Shown here: in pieces, positions 6,882 through 13,729 of the stretch
Layout of the letters: every line of letters begins with the position of its first letter
How positions within the stretch are numbered: the stretch's first letter is position 1
Source: Treponema sp.
GTDB taxonomy: Bacteria; Spirochaetota; Spirochaetia; Treponematales; Treponemataceae
Length of the DNA: 13,847 nt
Assembly (NCBI GenBank): GCA_017390125.1
Contig: JAFPCT010000182.1
Location: forward strand, 1 to 13,847
Direction of reading: 5' to 3'
Program-made: the position numbers and the translations under genes
The notes under the pieces: model-generated
The model's database searches: none
Seen by the model: only the letters and a program-made list of their open reading frames with translations
What the model was told of the DNA's origin: nothing

Positions 6882-6891
6882 AATTACCTTC

Positions 6892-7590
6892 CTACATTCC
6901 GATCTGAGTTCCGATGAAGGGTTTGTCATCAAGAATGTTTCGGATGTTTTCAATATTTTTTCCGCTGGCGCAGATTACTGTCATTTTGCATTCATCTGCT
7001 TTCTTTGAGGCGATTGGATCGAAAGGACAGTTCTTTCCAGGAGTCCATTCATCGCCTACCATTTTGCGGAAATCTGCCCATGAGATTTTATCAATTGGTT
7101 TTGCATCAGGATTTTTGCGCGGGTCGTCGGTATATACTTTCTCAATGTTTGAAAGGTTTACCACTGTTCTTGCACCGTGTTTTTCGGCAAGAAGAACTGC
7201 ATCATTATCTGTTGAAAATCCAGGATGCCATCCGGCTGCAAGAAGAATTTTTCCCTTGAATTCGATCGGAGCTGTAGGGTCATATACAACGTCGTTCTGG
7301 CACAGGTCTCCGAAAGAAGCCTTTACAAGCTGGGCGTTAAGACGGGTAGCCATAATGCCGATCCAGTCTGCTGCATCAAGGGCAGAAGAGCCGCCTGTCT
7401 TTTCTGCAATAGCTTTGTATGCGTTCTGATATACTCTGGCAGGGGCGCCGCCTCCTACAACCAGAATGAGTTTTCGGCTGTCATCTTCAGCAAGCCATTC
7501 TTTTACCATTGAAATGAATTTAGTAAGAAATTCTGTGTCCGGTGCGTCCGGAACTACGATTGAACCGCCTACTGATAATACTTTTGTCAT
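6892..7590 (-). CDS. pyrH: UMP kinase, archaeal/spirochaete type
   Basis: A 232-residue amino-acid-kinase-fold enzyme that phosphorylates UMP to UDP in pyrimidine nucleotide synthesis. Visible motifs are SVGGSIVVPD at 6-15, VVGGGAPAR at 44-52, the family stretch IGIMATRLNA, GWHPGFSTD at 120-128, and NIEKVYTDDPRKNPDAK. These fit the archaeal-type UMP kinase family (TIGR02076, which as I recall also covers spirochaetes) better than bacterial PyrH, which is allosterically regulated by GTP. The start is ATG 7590, with GGAG six nt upstream. The frame stays open to 7668, but that extension overlaps the upstream gene and is not family-like. It lies 64 nt after the transglutaminase-like gene and 10 nt before the DJ-1 gene. 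Confidence 0.9.
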   Translation of the reverse strand: MTKVLSVGGSIVVPDAPDTEFLTKFISMVKEWLAEDDSRKLILVVGGGAPARVYQNAYKAIAEKTGGSSALDAADWIGIMATRLNAQLVKASFGDLCQNDVVYDPTAPIEFKGKILLAAGWHPGFSTDNDAVLLAEKHGARTVVNLSNIEKVYTDDPRKNPDAKPIDKISWADFRKMVGDEWTPGKNCPFDPIASKKADECKMTVICASGKNIENIRNILDDKPFIGTQIGM

Positions 7591-7654
7591 GTTTTGCTCC
7601 ATTAAAAATAGTTTATGTGAAGGATTCTCCGTGGAACCCAGTTTACGTTCCTTT

Positions 7655-9355
7655 CTAGTATACACCAATTACCACAGGATTGGACCAGTAAGAGCTGTAT
7701 TTTATTGATTTTCCGCTGGCTTCTTCCCAGATTGACTGCAGGGCGTAGCTTTTTGGTCTTTGTACGATTCTGTTGTTAGGGGCAGAAGGCTTGATTTCGT
7801 TCCATCCCCTGCTGAACACAATGTGCTGGCCGTCAAGGTTCCCGAAGTAGAATTGTGACGGTTCATAATATTTCTGCCATGACTGGAATTCCATTCCTGC
7901 GCCGAGGGCAGGATCAACAGGAACCCAGCCGAAACCAGCAAGATAGAATTCTGCCCACCAGTGATTCTGTGATTTCAGGTCTGAATTTACAAGAATTCCG
8001 CTGTCCGGAACAGCCGGTATGCCGCAGGCTCTGAGCATGGCTGTAAATATCATTGCAAAGTCATAGGCATCGCCTTTCTTATGCTTTATAAGGTCAACAG
8101 GTGATACTCCTGATTTTTTTGAAGGCTTTTCAATCTGAAAATTCTGAATCATGTAATTGTAAATCAATATTGCCTTGTTGTAGGGATTTTTTTCGGCTGC
8201 AGTGATTTTTTTTGCAAGCTCAACAACTTCCTCTGAATCAGAAGGAACGCAGGCATCCGGTTTTGTAAATGATGAGATCAGCATGTCATTAATCTTTTCG
8301 CCGCTTTCAAGTTTTGCCGCTGTAATCTGCGTGCGGGTCTCATAAACAGTAATTGCAAAATTCTGCTGGAACGTCCTCTTTCCAAGAGCGCTCTTTGCTC
8401 CCGGAGTCTGGTGAATGATTGTATGCTGGAATTCGCTGATAACCGGCTCCTGTGTGTATTCCGTCATTTTTACGTTAGGCTGGGCAGGAGTTGTGAACGG
8501 CCGCGGACAGCGAAGAATAATGTCGGAATCCTTGTCGCCGTTTGTTTCGTCAATGTCAACGCCGAACTGAACCAGATATGTACGCGGAGAAATGTAGCTT
8601 TTTTTGCCGGCCTTTGAATCCATGACAAGTTTTCTTTTTGCAGATTTTCCTTTCGGGGTCTCTACAGATATAAAGCCGCTTGAAGCTCCGTCCGGAACGT
8701 ACAGGCGGATTTCCCCATCGTTCCAGTAGACATAGTTGAAGTCATCGTCGCTGGCTTCAATAAAATCTGAATCTTCTGAACCAGATTGAATGCTCTGGTC
8801 TTCTTTCTTTATTTCCCGGTCAGTTGAAAAATATACTTTTGAGCGTTCCCGGGAATTTCCAAAGTTTACGCCTTTGATTGTAAGCAGTGTTCCCGGAAAT
8901 ATTTTTTCCGGTGAGATGCTTGTTATAAGGGGCATTGTAGTCTGGGTGTTATGGCTTACGGCAACAGGAGCTGCAGTTGTGTTTGCAAAGAATGCAGGCT
9001 TTGAGCGGGCATCTTTTGTTTCTACTACTACAAGTCCGTCCTTGATGTTTGCCGGCAGGACAACCTTTATCTCGTTGTCTGTCCATGAGACGTAGGAGCT
9101 TGCGGTAAGCTTGCTTCCTCCGAATTCTATGTAGCTTGTGTCCCGGAGAGAACCGAAATCCTTTCCCTTTATGATTATAAGGTCTCCCGGAGCACCTACC
9201 GGCGGCATTATGGATTCAATTACCGGAATTTTTTTCGTATGGAAATTGAAAGTAACGGATGACACTACAAAGACAAGCACTACGGCAAGCCAGAGCACTG
9301 TCCTGAAGAGAGGCGATTTTCTGAAGAGGTAACTTAATAATTTTGTGCTATTCAC
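7655..9355 (-). CDS. Membrane-anchored TIG / transglutaminase-like protein lacking the catalytic Cys
   Basis: A 566-residue protein with a short basic N-terminus and one membrane anchor (about 18-37), the rest predicted outside the cytoplasm. Two IPT/TIG immunoglobulin-like domains follow (about 44-125 and 142-245), each opening with the typical I-x-S-I-x-P and PG-x-x-x-I-K-G pattern. A transglutaminase-like domain occupies about 375-485, with the motifs KKGDAYDFAMIFTAMLRACGIPA-like around 427-448, HWWAEFYL at 465-472 and WVPVDPA at 477-483. H465 and D481 of the triad remain, but the cysteine position in G-D-C-x-D is A430 (GCC at 8068-8066), so it is probably not catalytic. Translation starts at GTG 9355, overlapping the anti-sigma stop codon in GTGAATAG. 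It may bind wall peptides or proteins and feed the sigma system. Confidence 0.8.
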   Translation of the reverse strand: MNSTKLLSYLFRKSPLFRTVLWLAVVLVFVVSSVTFNFHTKKIPVIESIMPPVGAPGDLIIIKGKDFGSLRDTSYIEFGGSKLTASSYVSWTDNEIKVVLPANIKDGLVVVETKDARSKPAFFANTTAAPVAVSHNTQTTMPLITSISPEKIFPGTLLTIKGVNFGNSRERSKVYFSTDREIKKEDQSIQSGSEDSDFIEASDDDFNYVYWNDGEIRLYVPDGASSGFISVETPKGKSAKRKLVMDSKAGKKSYISPRTYLVQFGVDIDETNGDKDSDIILRCPRPFTTPAQPNVKMTEYTQEPVISEFQHTIIHQTPGAKSALGKRTFQQNFAITVYETRTQITAAKLESGEKINDMLISSFTKPDACVPSDSEEVVELAKKITAAEKNPYNKAILIYNYMIQNFQIEKPSKKSGVSPVDLIKHKKGDAYDFAMIFTAMLRACGIPAVPDSGILVNSDLKSQNHWWAEFYLAGFGWVPVDPALGAGMEFQSWQKYYEPSQFYFGNLDGQHIVFSRGWNEIKPSAPNNRIVQRPKSYALQSIWEEASGKSIKYSSYWSNPVVIGVY

Positions 9356-10085
9356 TTAAATTGTCCGGAATCATGTTCACGGGCAGTTTGATTTCTATCG
9401 TGTCATTTTCTTCATCCAGACCCGGAACATTGATTTTGATTGATATTTTTTTAGCTTCATCAAATTCCGGTCGGAGAACGTCCACGTTTGTCAGGGAAGA
9501 ACTTAATCCCTGGGTCTGCATAGGCGGGCGAGGAGGCATGAATCTGTGGGAAGGATTTCCTCCGCGGAATTTCTGCCTTGCATTCATGTCAGATGTTCCG
9601 ACTGGCATGGCATAGTCCGCTGAGTAGTCAAAGTTTCCATTAACTTTGACGCTCTGGCTTACCGGAGTCGGTACTGACTGTGGACGGGCAACTGGAGCAA
9701 TTGATGCAACATGATTTACAGGCTGCTGATTTCTGGCAGAAGTGGTAATGCGCACAGGAACTATTGCGGCTACGACAACGGCCGCAGCGGCAACTGCCCA
9801 TTTTGAAACGTCTGCAGGAATCCTGAACTGATGAACGTTTTCAGTGTTCTTTGCATAGTTCATTTTTGTCTGCAGTCGCTCAAAGCTTTTTTCCATGAAA
9901 TCTTCGTCAAGCTGAATTGATTCTGAATCTTTCTGAAAAGCAGACTTTACGCGCTTTAACGCTTCAAGTTTTGCGGTACAAGAAGGGCAGTTCTTTACGT
10001 GAGCCTCGTAGTCCTTGATGTAAGCAGGAGAAAGTTCGTTATCCAAATAAATTGAATGAATGTCATCAGTCGGGCAAGAATACAT
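9348..10085 (-). CDS. Zinc-finger anti-sigma factor, single-pass membrane protein
   Basis: A 245-residue protein with an N-terminal zinc-binding anti-sigma (ZAS) domain: C4, then HVKNCPSC giving H29-x3-C33-x2-C36. Such domains hold an ECF sigma factor inactive. A hydrophobic segment at about 95-113 (SKWAVAAAAVVVAAIVPV) places the C-terminal half outside. That half has a Pro/Ser/Gln-rich linker and a final region of alternating beta-like sequence (SIKINVPGL, IEIKLPVNMI). The start is taken as ATG 10085 with AGGTG just upstream; an in-frame GTG at 10094 is possible but has no good Shine-Dalgarno. It overlaps the sigma gene by 20 bp and the transglutaminase-like gene by 8 bp, supporting one translationally coupled unit. 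Confidence 0.85.
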   Translation of the reverse strand: MYSCPTDDIHSIYLDNELSPAYIKDYEAHVKNCPSCTAKLEALKRVKSAFQKDSESIQLDEDFMEKSFERLQTKMNYAKNTENVHQFRIPADVSKWAVAAAAVVVAAIVPVRITTSARNQQPVNHVASIAPVARPQSVPTPVSQSVKVNGNFDYSADYAMPVGTSDMNARQKFRGGNPSHRFMPPRPPMQTQGLSSSLTNVDVLRPEFDEAKKISIKINVPGLDEENDTIEIKLPVNMIPDNLSE

Positions 10086-10635
10086 TTTCGGCACCTACCA
10101 TTTCTTCAAGTAATTTGCGGGCGCGGAAGATCCGTACTTTCACATTTCCTTCCGTTATTCCTACAATCTTACCAATTTCTTTGTAATTCAAGTCACTGTA
10201 TTCAGCGAGCACAATGACTTCTTTCAGTTTAGGAGGCAGTCTGTTCAAGGCATCCTGGGCAGTTTTTATTGTTTCCGTTTTCAAAAGTTCTGTCTCACCC
10301 GAATTGAATATGCGGGTTTCTTCGTACAGGGCTTTCTCATAAGCTTTTCTTTCCCGGCTCTTTCGTTTTACATAATTCAGGGACGCGTTTTTTACAACGC
10401 GTATAAGCCAGAATTTTGCATCGTTAATGGTCGGAAAAGTGAGCTGTTTTTCATTGGCTTTAATAAGAGAGTCATGAGCCAAGTCTTCTGCTGCATCCTC
10501 ATCGTTCACAATGCGATAAGAAATCTTAAACAGCATCTGCATGGTCTCGTTGTAAATCGTCTTAAAGTCAACGGGATTAGCTGCGTTCAGAGGCTTTGAA
10601 TTTACTGTCTGACCGTCCATATCAACAAAATGCAC
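10066..10635 (-). CDS. ECF-type RNA polymerase sigma factor
   Basis: A 189-residue sigma-70 family protein of the ECF group. Region 2 lies around residues 25-100, with DAAEDLAHDSLIKA and FWLIRVVKNASLNYVKRK. Region 4 lies around 128-178: LNRLPPKLKEVIVL, then the helix-turn-helix LNYKEIGKIVGITEGNVKVRIFRAR. Regions 1 and 3 are absent, as expected for this group. It should redirect RNA polymerase to a stress regulon once released by the anti-sigma factor encoded next. Translation starts at GTG 10635, with GGAG five nt upstream (10644-10641); the later in-frame ATG at 10620 has no such site. It follows the small lipoprotein gene by 24 nt. I could not identify a self-regulated promoter. Confidence 0.95.
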   Translation of the reverse strand: MHFVDMDGQTVNSKPLNAANPVDFKTIYNETMQMLFKISYRIVNDEDAAEDLAHDSLIKANEKQLTFPTINDAKFWLIRVVKNASLNYVKRKSRERKAYEKALYEETRIFNSGETELLKTETIKTAQDALNRLPPKLKEVIVLAEYSDLNYKEIGKIVGITEGNVKVRIFRARKLLEEMVGAENVFLPD

Positions 10636-10659
10636 AGAAACTCCAAAGGTTACAAAAAA

Positions 10660-11067
10660 TTATTGAATTTTTACACCATTCCATTTTGTAAGGTCAATGA
10701 CAGAGCTGTCCGTCAACTTTATGGTCATGTCATACTCTGTTACGAAGAAAGTTGTTCCTGTCTCTTTTTTGTAGACAGAGTTGTTGTCTGCGTCAAACAG
10801 TTCGATTTTTGCAGTGTATTCGTCCCCTGCAGTTATTTTTATCTTCCTGAAGCTGTATTCACCGTAAGTGCCGTCCACCCCGTAAGCTTCCATTGTTTCG
10901 TTGAACTGTGTTCCTTTCGGAATGGAAAGGGATTTGTCGGTCGTTGAATAAATGATGTATGCTTTCAAACTTTTATCTGAATCGTGCATGTCTCCGCTGC
11001 AGGAAACTGCCGCAAGCAGTCCTGCTGAGATTAATGCCGTGCTTATAATTTTTACAATTCTTTTCAT
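10660..11067 (-). CDS. Small putative lipoprotein, function unknown
   Basis: A 135-residue protein that I do not recognise. It begins MKRIVKI, followed by a hydrophobic segment (8-21) ending in LLAAVSC with C23 and then SGD. This is a signal peptide with a relaxed, spirochaete-style lipobox, so the mature protein is probably a 113-residue membrane-anchored lipoprotein. The mature part alternates polar and hydrophobic residues (KIKITAGDEYTAKIELFDAD, YDMTIKLTDSS), suggesting a small beta-sandwich. The ATG at 11067 follows GGAGGA (11076-11071). It starts 14 nt after the cysS stop and ends 24 nt before the sigma gene, so it is probably expressed with them. Whether it belongs to the envelope-sensing system is inference from position only. 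Confidence 0.7.
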   Translation of the reverse strand: MKRIVKIISTALISAGLLAAVSCSGDMHDSDKSLKAYIIYSTTDKSLSIPKGTQFNETMEAYGVDGTYGEYSFRKIKITAGDEYTAKIELFDADNNSVYKKETGTTFFVTEYDMTIKLTDSSVIDLTKWNGVKIQ

Positions 11068-11081
11068 AGTTCCTCCAAAAT

Positions 11082-12635
11082 TTATCCGCGTTTCCAGGTC
11101 GGACCCTGCGGCGTGTCGATTATTGTAATTCCCCGCTTTGTAAGTTCATCGCGGATTCTGTCTGCTGTGGCAAAATCTTTTGCTTTCTTTGCGTCTGTGC
11201 GCTCTTTTACGAGAGCGTCAATTTCTGCAGCCTCTGGATCGCCGGAATGATCCGGGAGCATTGCCTTTGCCTCTGCTTCCGCAGCCTTCTGGCTGGCAGC
11301 GGCGCTTTCAATGAGCTTAAGGCTGAGCACGCTGTCCATTCGATCAATAAGATCCAGTGCTTCTTTTGGATCGAGAGAGCCGTCCTTTATGACTTTGTTC
11401 AAAACGCTCATTGCCACCGGAGTGAGAAGGTCATTCTCAAGTCCTTCCTTAAAGTTATCAAGATATGCAGAAGCTTTTTCTGAAAGTCCTGTGCGGTCGT
11501 CAGCCTCGCCTTTTCCGTATGTTTTTCCCTTGGAAAGTGTCACTCCGCCTTTCTGTGCGAGCTTTGCGACTTTCTGGATAAGGGCAGCCCGTCCGTTCTT
11601 TGCAGATTCAAGGGCATCCAGACTGAATATAAGCTGTTTTCTGTAGTGTCCGCCCAAAAGGAAGAACCGGTAGTCCAGCGGCTCGAAGCCCTTGTCCTTG
11701 AGAGAGAATCCTTTTTCTGCCGGAAGGGTAGTCTGAAGCGTGATGAATTTTCCGGAAGACTTGCTCATTTTTCCGCCTTCAAGAATAAGGAATTCATTGT
11801 GGAGCCAGTATTTTACCCACGGACCTTCCTTGTGATCTTCTTCGGAGAAACTTCCTTCGCTCTGCGCAATTTCGTTTGTATGGTGAACCGGCACATGGTC
11901 AATTCCGCCGGTGTGGATATCGATGTGCTTTCCAAGGTATTTCATGCTCATTGCCGAGCATTCAATATGCCATCCAGGATATCCTCTTCCCCAAGGGCTG
12001 TCCCATGTCATTGCCTGATTTTCAAATTTAGATTTTGTGAACCAGAGGACAAAGTCGCCCGGGTTGCGTTTGTTTCCGTCGATTACAACTTCCTTGCGTT
12101 TTCCTGCTCCTTCTTTCAGCTCGTCAAGATTCAGGTTCGCAAGCTTTCCGTAGTCCGGATAAGTTGAGATGTCGTAGTACAGGTTTCCGCCTGCCATGTA
12201 TGTATGACCGTTTGCTTCGATTTTTTTGATCAGTTCAATCATTTCCTGAATGTGTTCTGTTGCCTTACAGATTACGTCCGGACGCCGGATGTTAAGGGCG
12301 TCGATGTCTGCAAGGAATGCGTCTGTGTAGAATTTAGCAACTTCAAGAACTGACTGATGGCGTTCTTCGGCAGTCTTTACCATTTTGTCATCGCCGTTAT
12401 CGTTGTCACCTGTAAGGTGGCCTACGTCAGTAACGTTCATTACGTGCTTTATGTCATAGCCAAGGTAGTTAAGTGTTTTATCAAGTGTATCAAGGAAAAC
12501 GTATGCCCTGAGATTTCCGATATGAGCGTAATTATAAACTGTCGGTCCGCATCCGTAAAAGCCGACATATCCTTCCTGAACCGGTCTGAAATCTTCCATC
12601 TTGTGGCCCATCGTATTGAATAAGCGTAATGACAT
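11082..12635 (-). CDS. cysS: Cysteinyl-tRNA synthetase
   Basis: A 517-residue class I aminoacyl-tRNA synthetase that charges tRNA-Cys. The HIGH signature appears as HIGN at 38-41 within CGPTVYNYAHIGN, a variant common in this enzyme. KMSKS is at 289-293 (EGGKMSKSSGKF). Likely zinc ligands are C29, C226 (GWHIECSAMS), a histidine in HHTNE (251-252) and E255. The C-terminal anticodon-binding helical part (about 370-517) ends in the family-like ADRIRDELTKRGI and DTPQGPTWKRG. Length is slightly above E. coli CysS (461), mostly from the C-terminal half. ATG 12635 is preceded by GAGGT (12645-12641). It is divergent from murB and heads the long minus-strand gene run. Confidence 0.97.
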   Translation of the reverse strand: MSLRLFNTMGHKMEDFRPVQEGYVGFYGCGPTVYNYAHIGNLRAYVFLDTLDKTLNYLGYDIKHVMNVTDVGHLTGDNDNGDDKMVKTAEERHQSVLEVAKFYTDAFLADIDALNIRRPDVICKATEHIQEMIELIKKIEANGHTYMAGGNLYYDISTYPDYGKLANLNLDELKEGAGKRKEVVIDGNKRNPGDFVLWFTKSKFENQAMTWDSPWGRGYPGWHIECSAMSMKYLGKHIDIHTGGIDHVPVHHTNEIAQSEGSFSEEDHKEGPWVKYWLHNEFLILEGGKMSKSSGKFITLQTTLPAEKGFSLKDKGFEPLDYRFFLLGGHYRKQLIFSLDALESAKNGRAALIQKVAKLAQKGGVTLSKGKTYGKGEADDRTGLSEKASAYLDNFKEGLENDLLTPVAMSVLNKVIKDGSLDPKEALDLIDRMDSVLSLKLIESAAASQKAAEAEAKAMLPDHSGDPEAAEIDALVKERTDAKKAKDFATADRIRDELTKRGITIIDTPQGPTWKRG

Positions 12636-12664
12636 AAAATACCTCGTTTTAATTAACTATTTTC

Positions 12665-12693
12665 AGTTTAATGAAAACACGGATGGTTTGCAA
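12665..12693 (-). promoter_or_regulatory. Possible cysS promoter sharing its -35 with murB
   Basis: On the minus strand TTGCAA (12693-12688) and TAAACT (12670-12665) are 17 nt apart. The -10 box matches four of six consensus positions. The expected start near 12658 gives a leader of about 23 nt containing the GAGGT Shine-Dalgarno. The -35 hexamer is palindromic and is also the murB -35 on the other strand. Confidence 0.35.
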
Positions 12694-12715
12694 TTAAACG
12701 CAGTTTCTGTATAAT
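12688..12715 (+). promoter_or_regulatory. Predicted murB promoter, start at or near the ATG
   Basis: TTGCAA (12688-12693) and a perfect TATAAT (12710-12715) are separated by 16 nt. The murB ATG at 12722 is seven nt after the end of the -10 box, where transcription would begin. There is no room for a Shine-Dalgarno, so the mRNA appears leaderless. Confidence 0.6.
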
Positions 12716-12721
12716 TATTTT

Positions 12722-13678
12722 ATGGAAGAAATGCAGAAAAAAATCATGGCTTTTGCGGAGTCAAATAAGTTTTCTCATGTTTTGCGCTTCAACGAGCCTA
12801 TGGCTGCTAAGACTACTTTCAGAATTGGCGGAAATGCGGCTGTGTATGCAGAGCCGGAAGATTTCATGCAGCTTGTAAAAATCCTGCAGTTTGTCCGTTC
12901 CGAAAAAATCTGTTTTTTTATCCTGGGCGGAGCGAGCAATGTTGTTTTCTGCGATGACGTCTATGAAGGTGTTGTGATCAGTCTTTTGAAATTCAATGAA
13001 ATTTCAGTTCTGCCCCTTTCTGAGGACGAGGTGCTTGTTTCCTGCGGTGCCGGGGCAACTATGGCACAGCTGGTTAATTTCTGCAACAAAAACGGCCTGG
13101 AAGGACTTGAGCGTTTTGCAGGACTTCCGGGAACTGTTGGCGGCGCCCTTTTTATGAATGCCCGCTGCTTTGACCAGTCCATAAGCGATTGTTTTTACAG
13201 CGCCCGCTTTTTCAATCTTGATGATTTTACTACCGGTGAGCTTAATTTCATTCAGGAGCAGTGGGATTACAAGGTTTCACCTTTTCAGAATTCCATGAAG
13301 ATTATTTTGGGCACAATGTTCAGGCTCAGGAAATCAGAAAAGTCAGAGGAAGAGCTTGTGGCATTCTGCCGCACTTTCATTGAAGAAAGAAAGACAAAAG
13401 GTCATTTCAAATATCCTAGCGCAGGAAGCGTTTTCAAGAACAACAGGAATTTCGGATCGCCTAGCGGCAGGATAATTGACGAATGCGGCCTTAAGGGGCT
13501 GAGGGAAGGTAACGCCCAGATAGCTCCGTTTCATGGAAATTTCATAATAAATCTGGGCGGGGCAACTCAGAAAGATGTAAAAAAGCTTGTTGAAACCATC
13601 GTTAATAAAGTAAGGCAGTTAAAGGGTGTTCTGCTTGAAACCGAAATTATTTTTATCGAAAACAAACAAGAGCTTTAA
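12722..13678 (+). CDS. murB: UDP-N-acetylenolpyruvoylglucosamine reductase
   Basis: A 318-residue FAD enzyme that reduces UDP-GlcNAc-enolpyruvate to UDP-MurNAc in cytoplasmic peptidoglycan precursor synthesis. FAD-binding motifs are TTFRIGGNA at 31-39, LGGASNVV at 68-75 and AGLPGTVGGALFMNA at 133-147. Catalytic S236 is in PSAGSVFKN and E306 in LLETEII. GRIIDECGLKGLREGNAQIAP is the usual stretch between them. The conserved YRxSxF-type motif appears as YKVSPF (183-188), with Lys in place of Arg. The start ATG at 12722 has no Shine-Dalgarno and follows a strong -10 box; ATG 12731, with GGAAGA just before it, is a possible alternative. The stop codon directly abuts the next promoter. Confidence 0.95.
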   Translation: MEEMQKKIMAFAESNKFSHVLRFNEPMAAKTTFRIGGNAAVYAEPEDFMQLVKILQFVRSEKICFFILGGASNVVFCDDVYEGVVISLLKFNEISVLPLSEDEVLVSCGAGATMAQLVNFCNKNGLEGLERFAGLPGTVGGALFMNARCFDQSISDCFYSARFFNLDDFTTGELNFIQEQWDYKVSPFQNSMKIILGTMFRLRKSEKSEEELVAFCRTFIEERKTKGHFKYPSAGSVFKNNRNFGSPSGRIIDECGLKGLREGNAQIAPFHGNFIINLGGATQKDVKKLVETIVNKVRQLKGVLLETEIIFIENKQEL

Positions 13679-13707
13679 TTGACATACAAAAACTGAAAAT
13701 CTATACT
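13679..13707 (+). promoter_or_regulatory. Near-consensus promoter of the cNMP-binding-domain gene
   Basis: A perfect TTGACA (13679-13684) and TATACT (13702-13707) are separated by 17 nt. The -35 box begins at the base directly after the murB stop codon. The expected start near 13714 gives a short leader of about 16 nt carrying AGGGAG. This is the best sigma-70-type promoter in the window. Confidence 0.7.
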
Positions 13708-13729
13708 TTTGGTAGACAGGGAGATTGAT

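Noticed and set aside
6882..6953. N-terminal extension of the DJ-1 protein into pyrH
   Set aside because: It overlaps coding sequence of pyrH, and ATG 6881 has GGAAGG at the right distance and starts at the conserved first strand.
6914..7429. 171-codon open frame on the plus strand
   Set aside because: It is the complement of pyrH, with no Shine-Dalgarno or recognisable domain.
7591..7668. N-terminal extension of the UMP kinase to 7668
   Set aside because: The extra 26 residues overlap the upstream stop region and do not resemble the family; ATG 7590 has a good Shine-Dalgarno and begins directly with the first strand.
11646..12167. 173-codon open frame on the plus strand
   Set aside because: It lies wholly inside cysS on the opposite strand, shows no family features, and cysS is certain.
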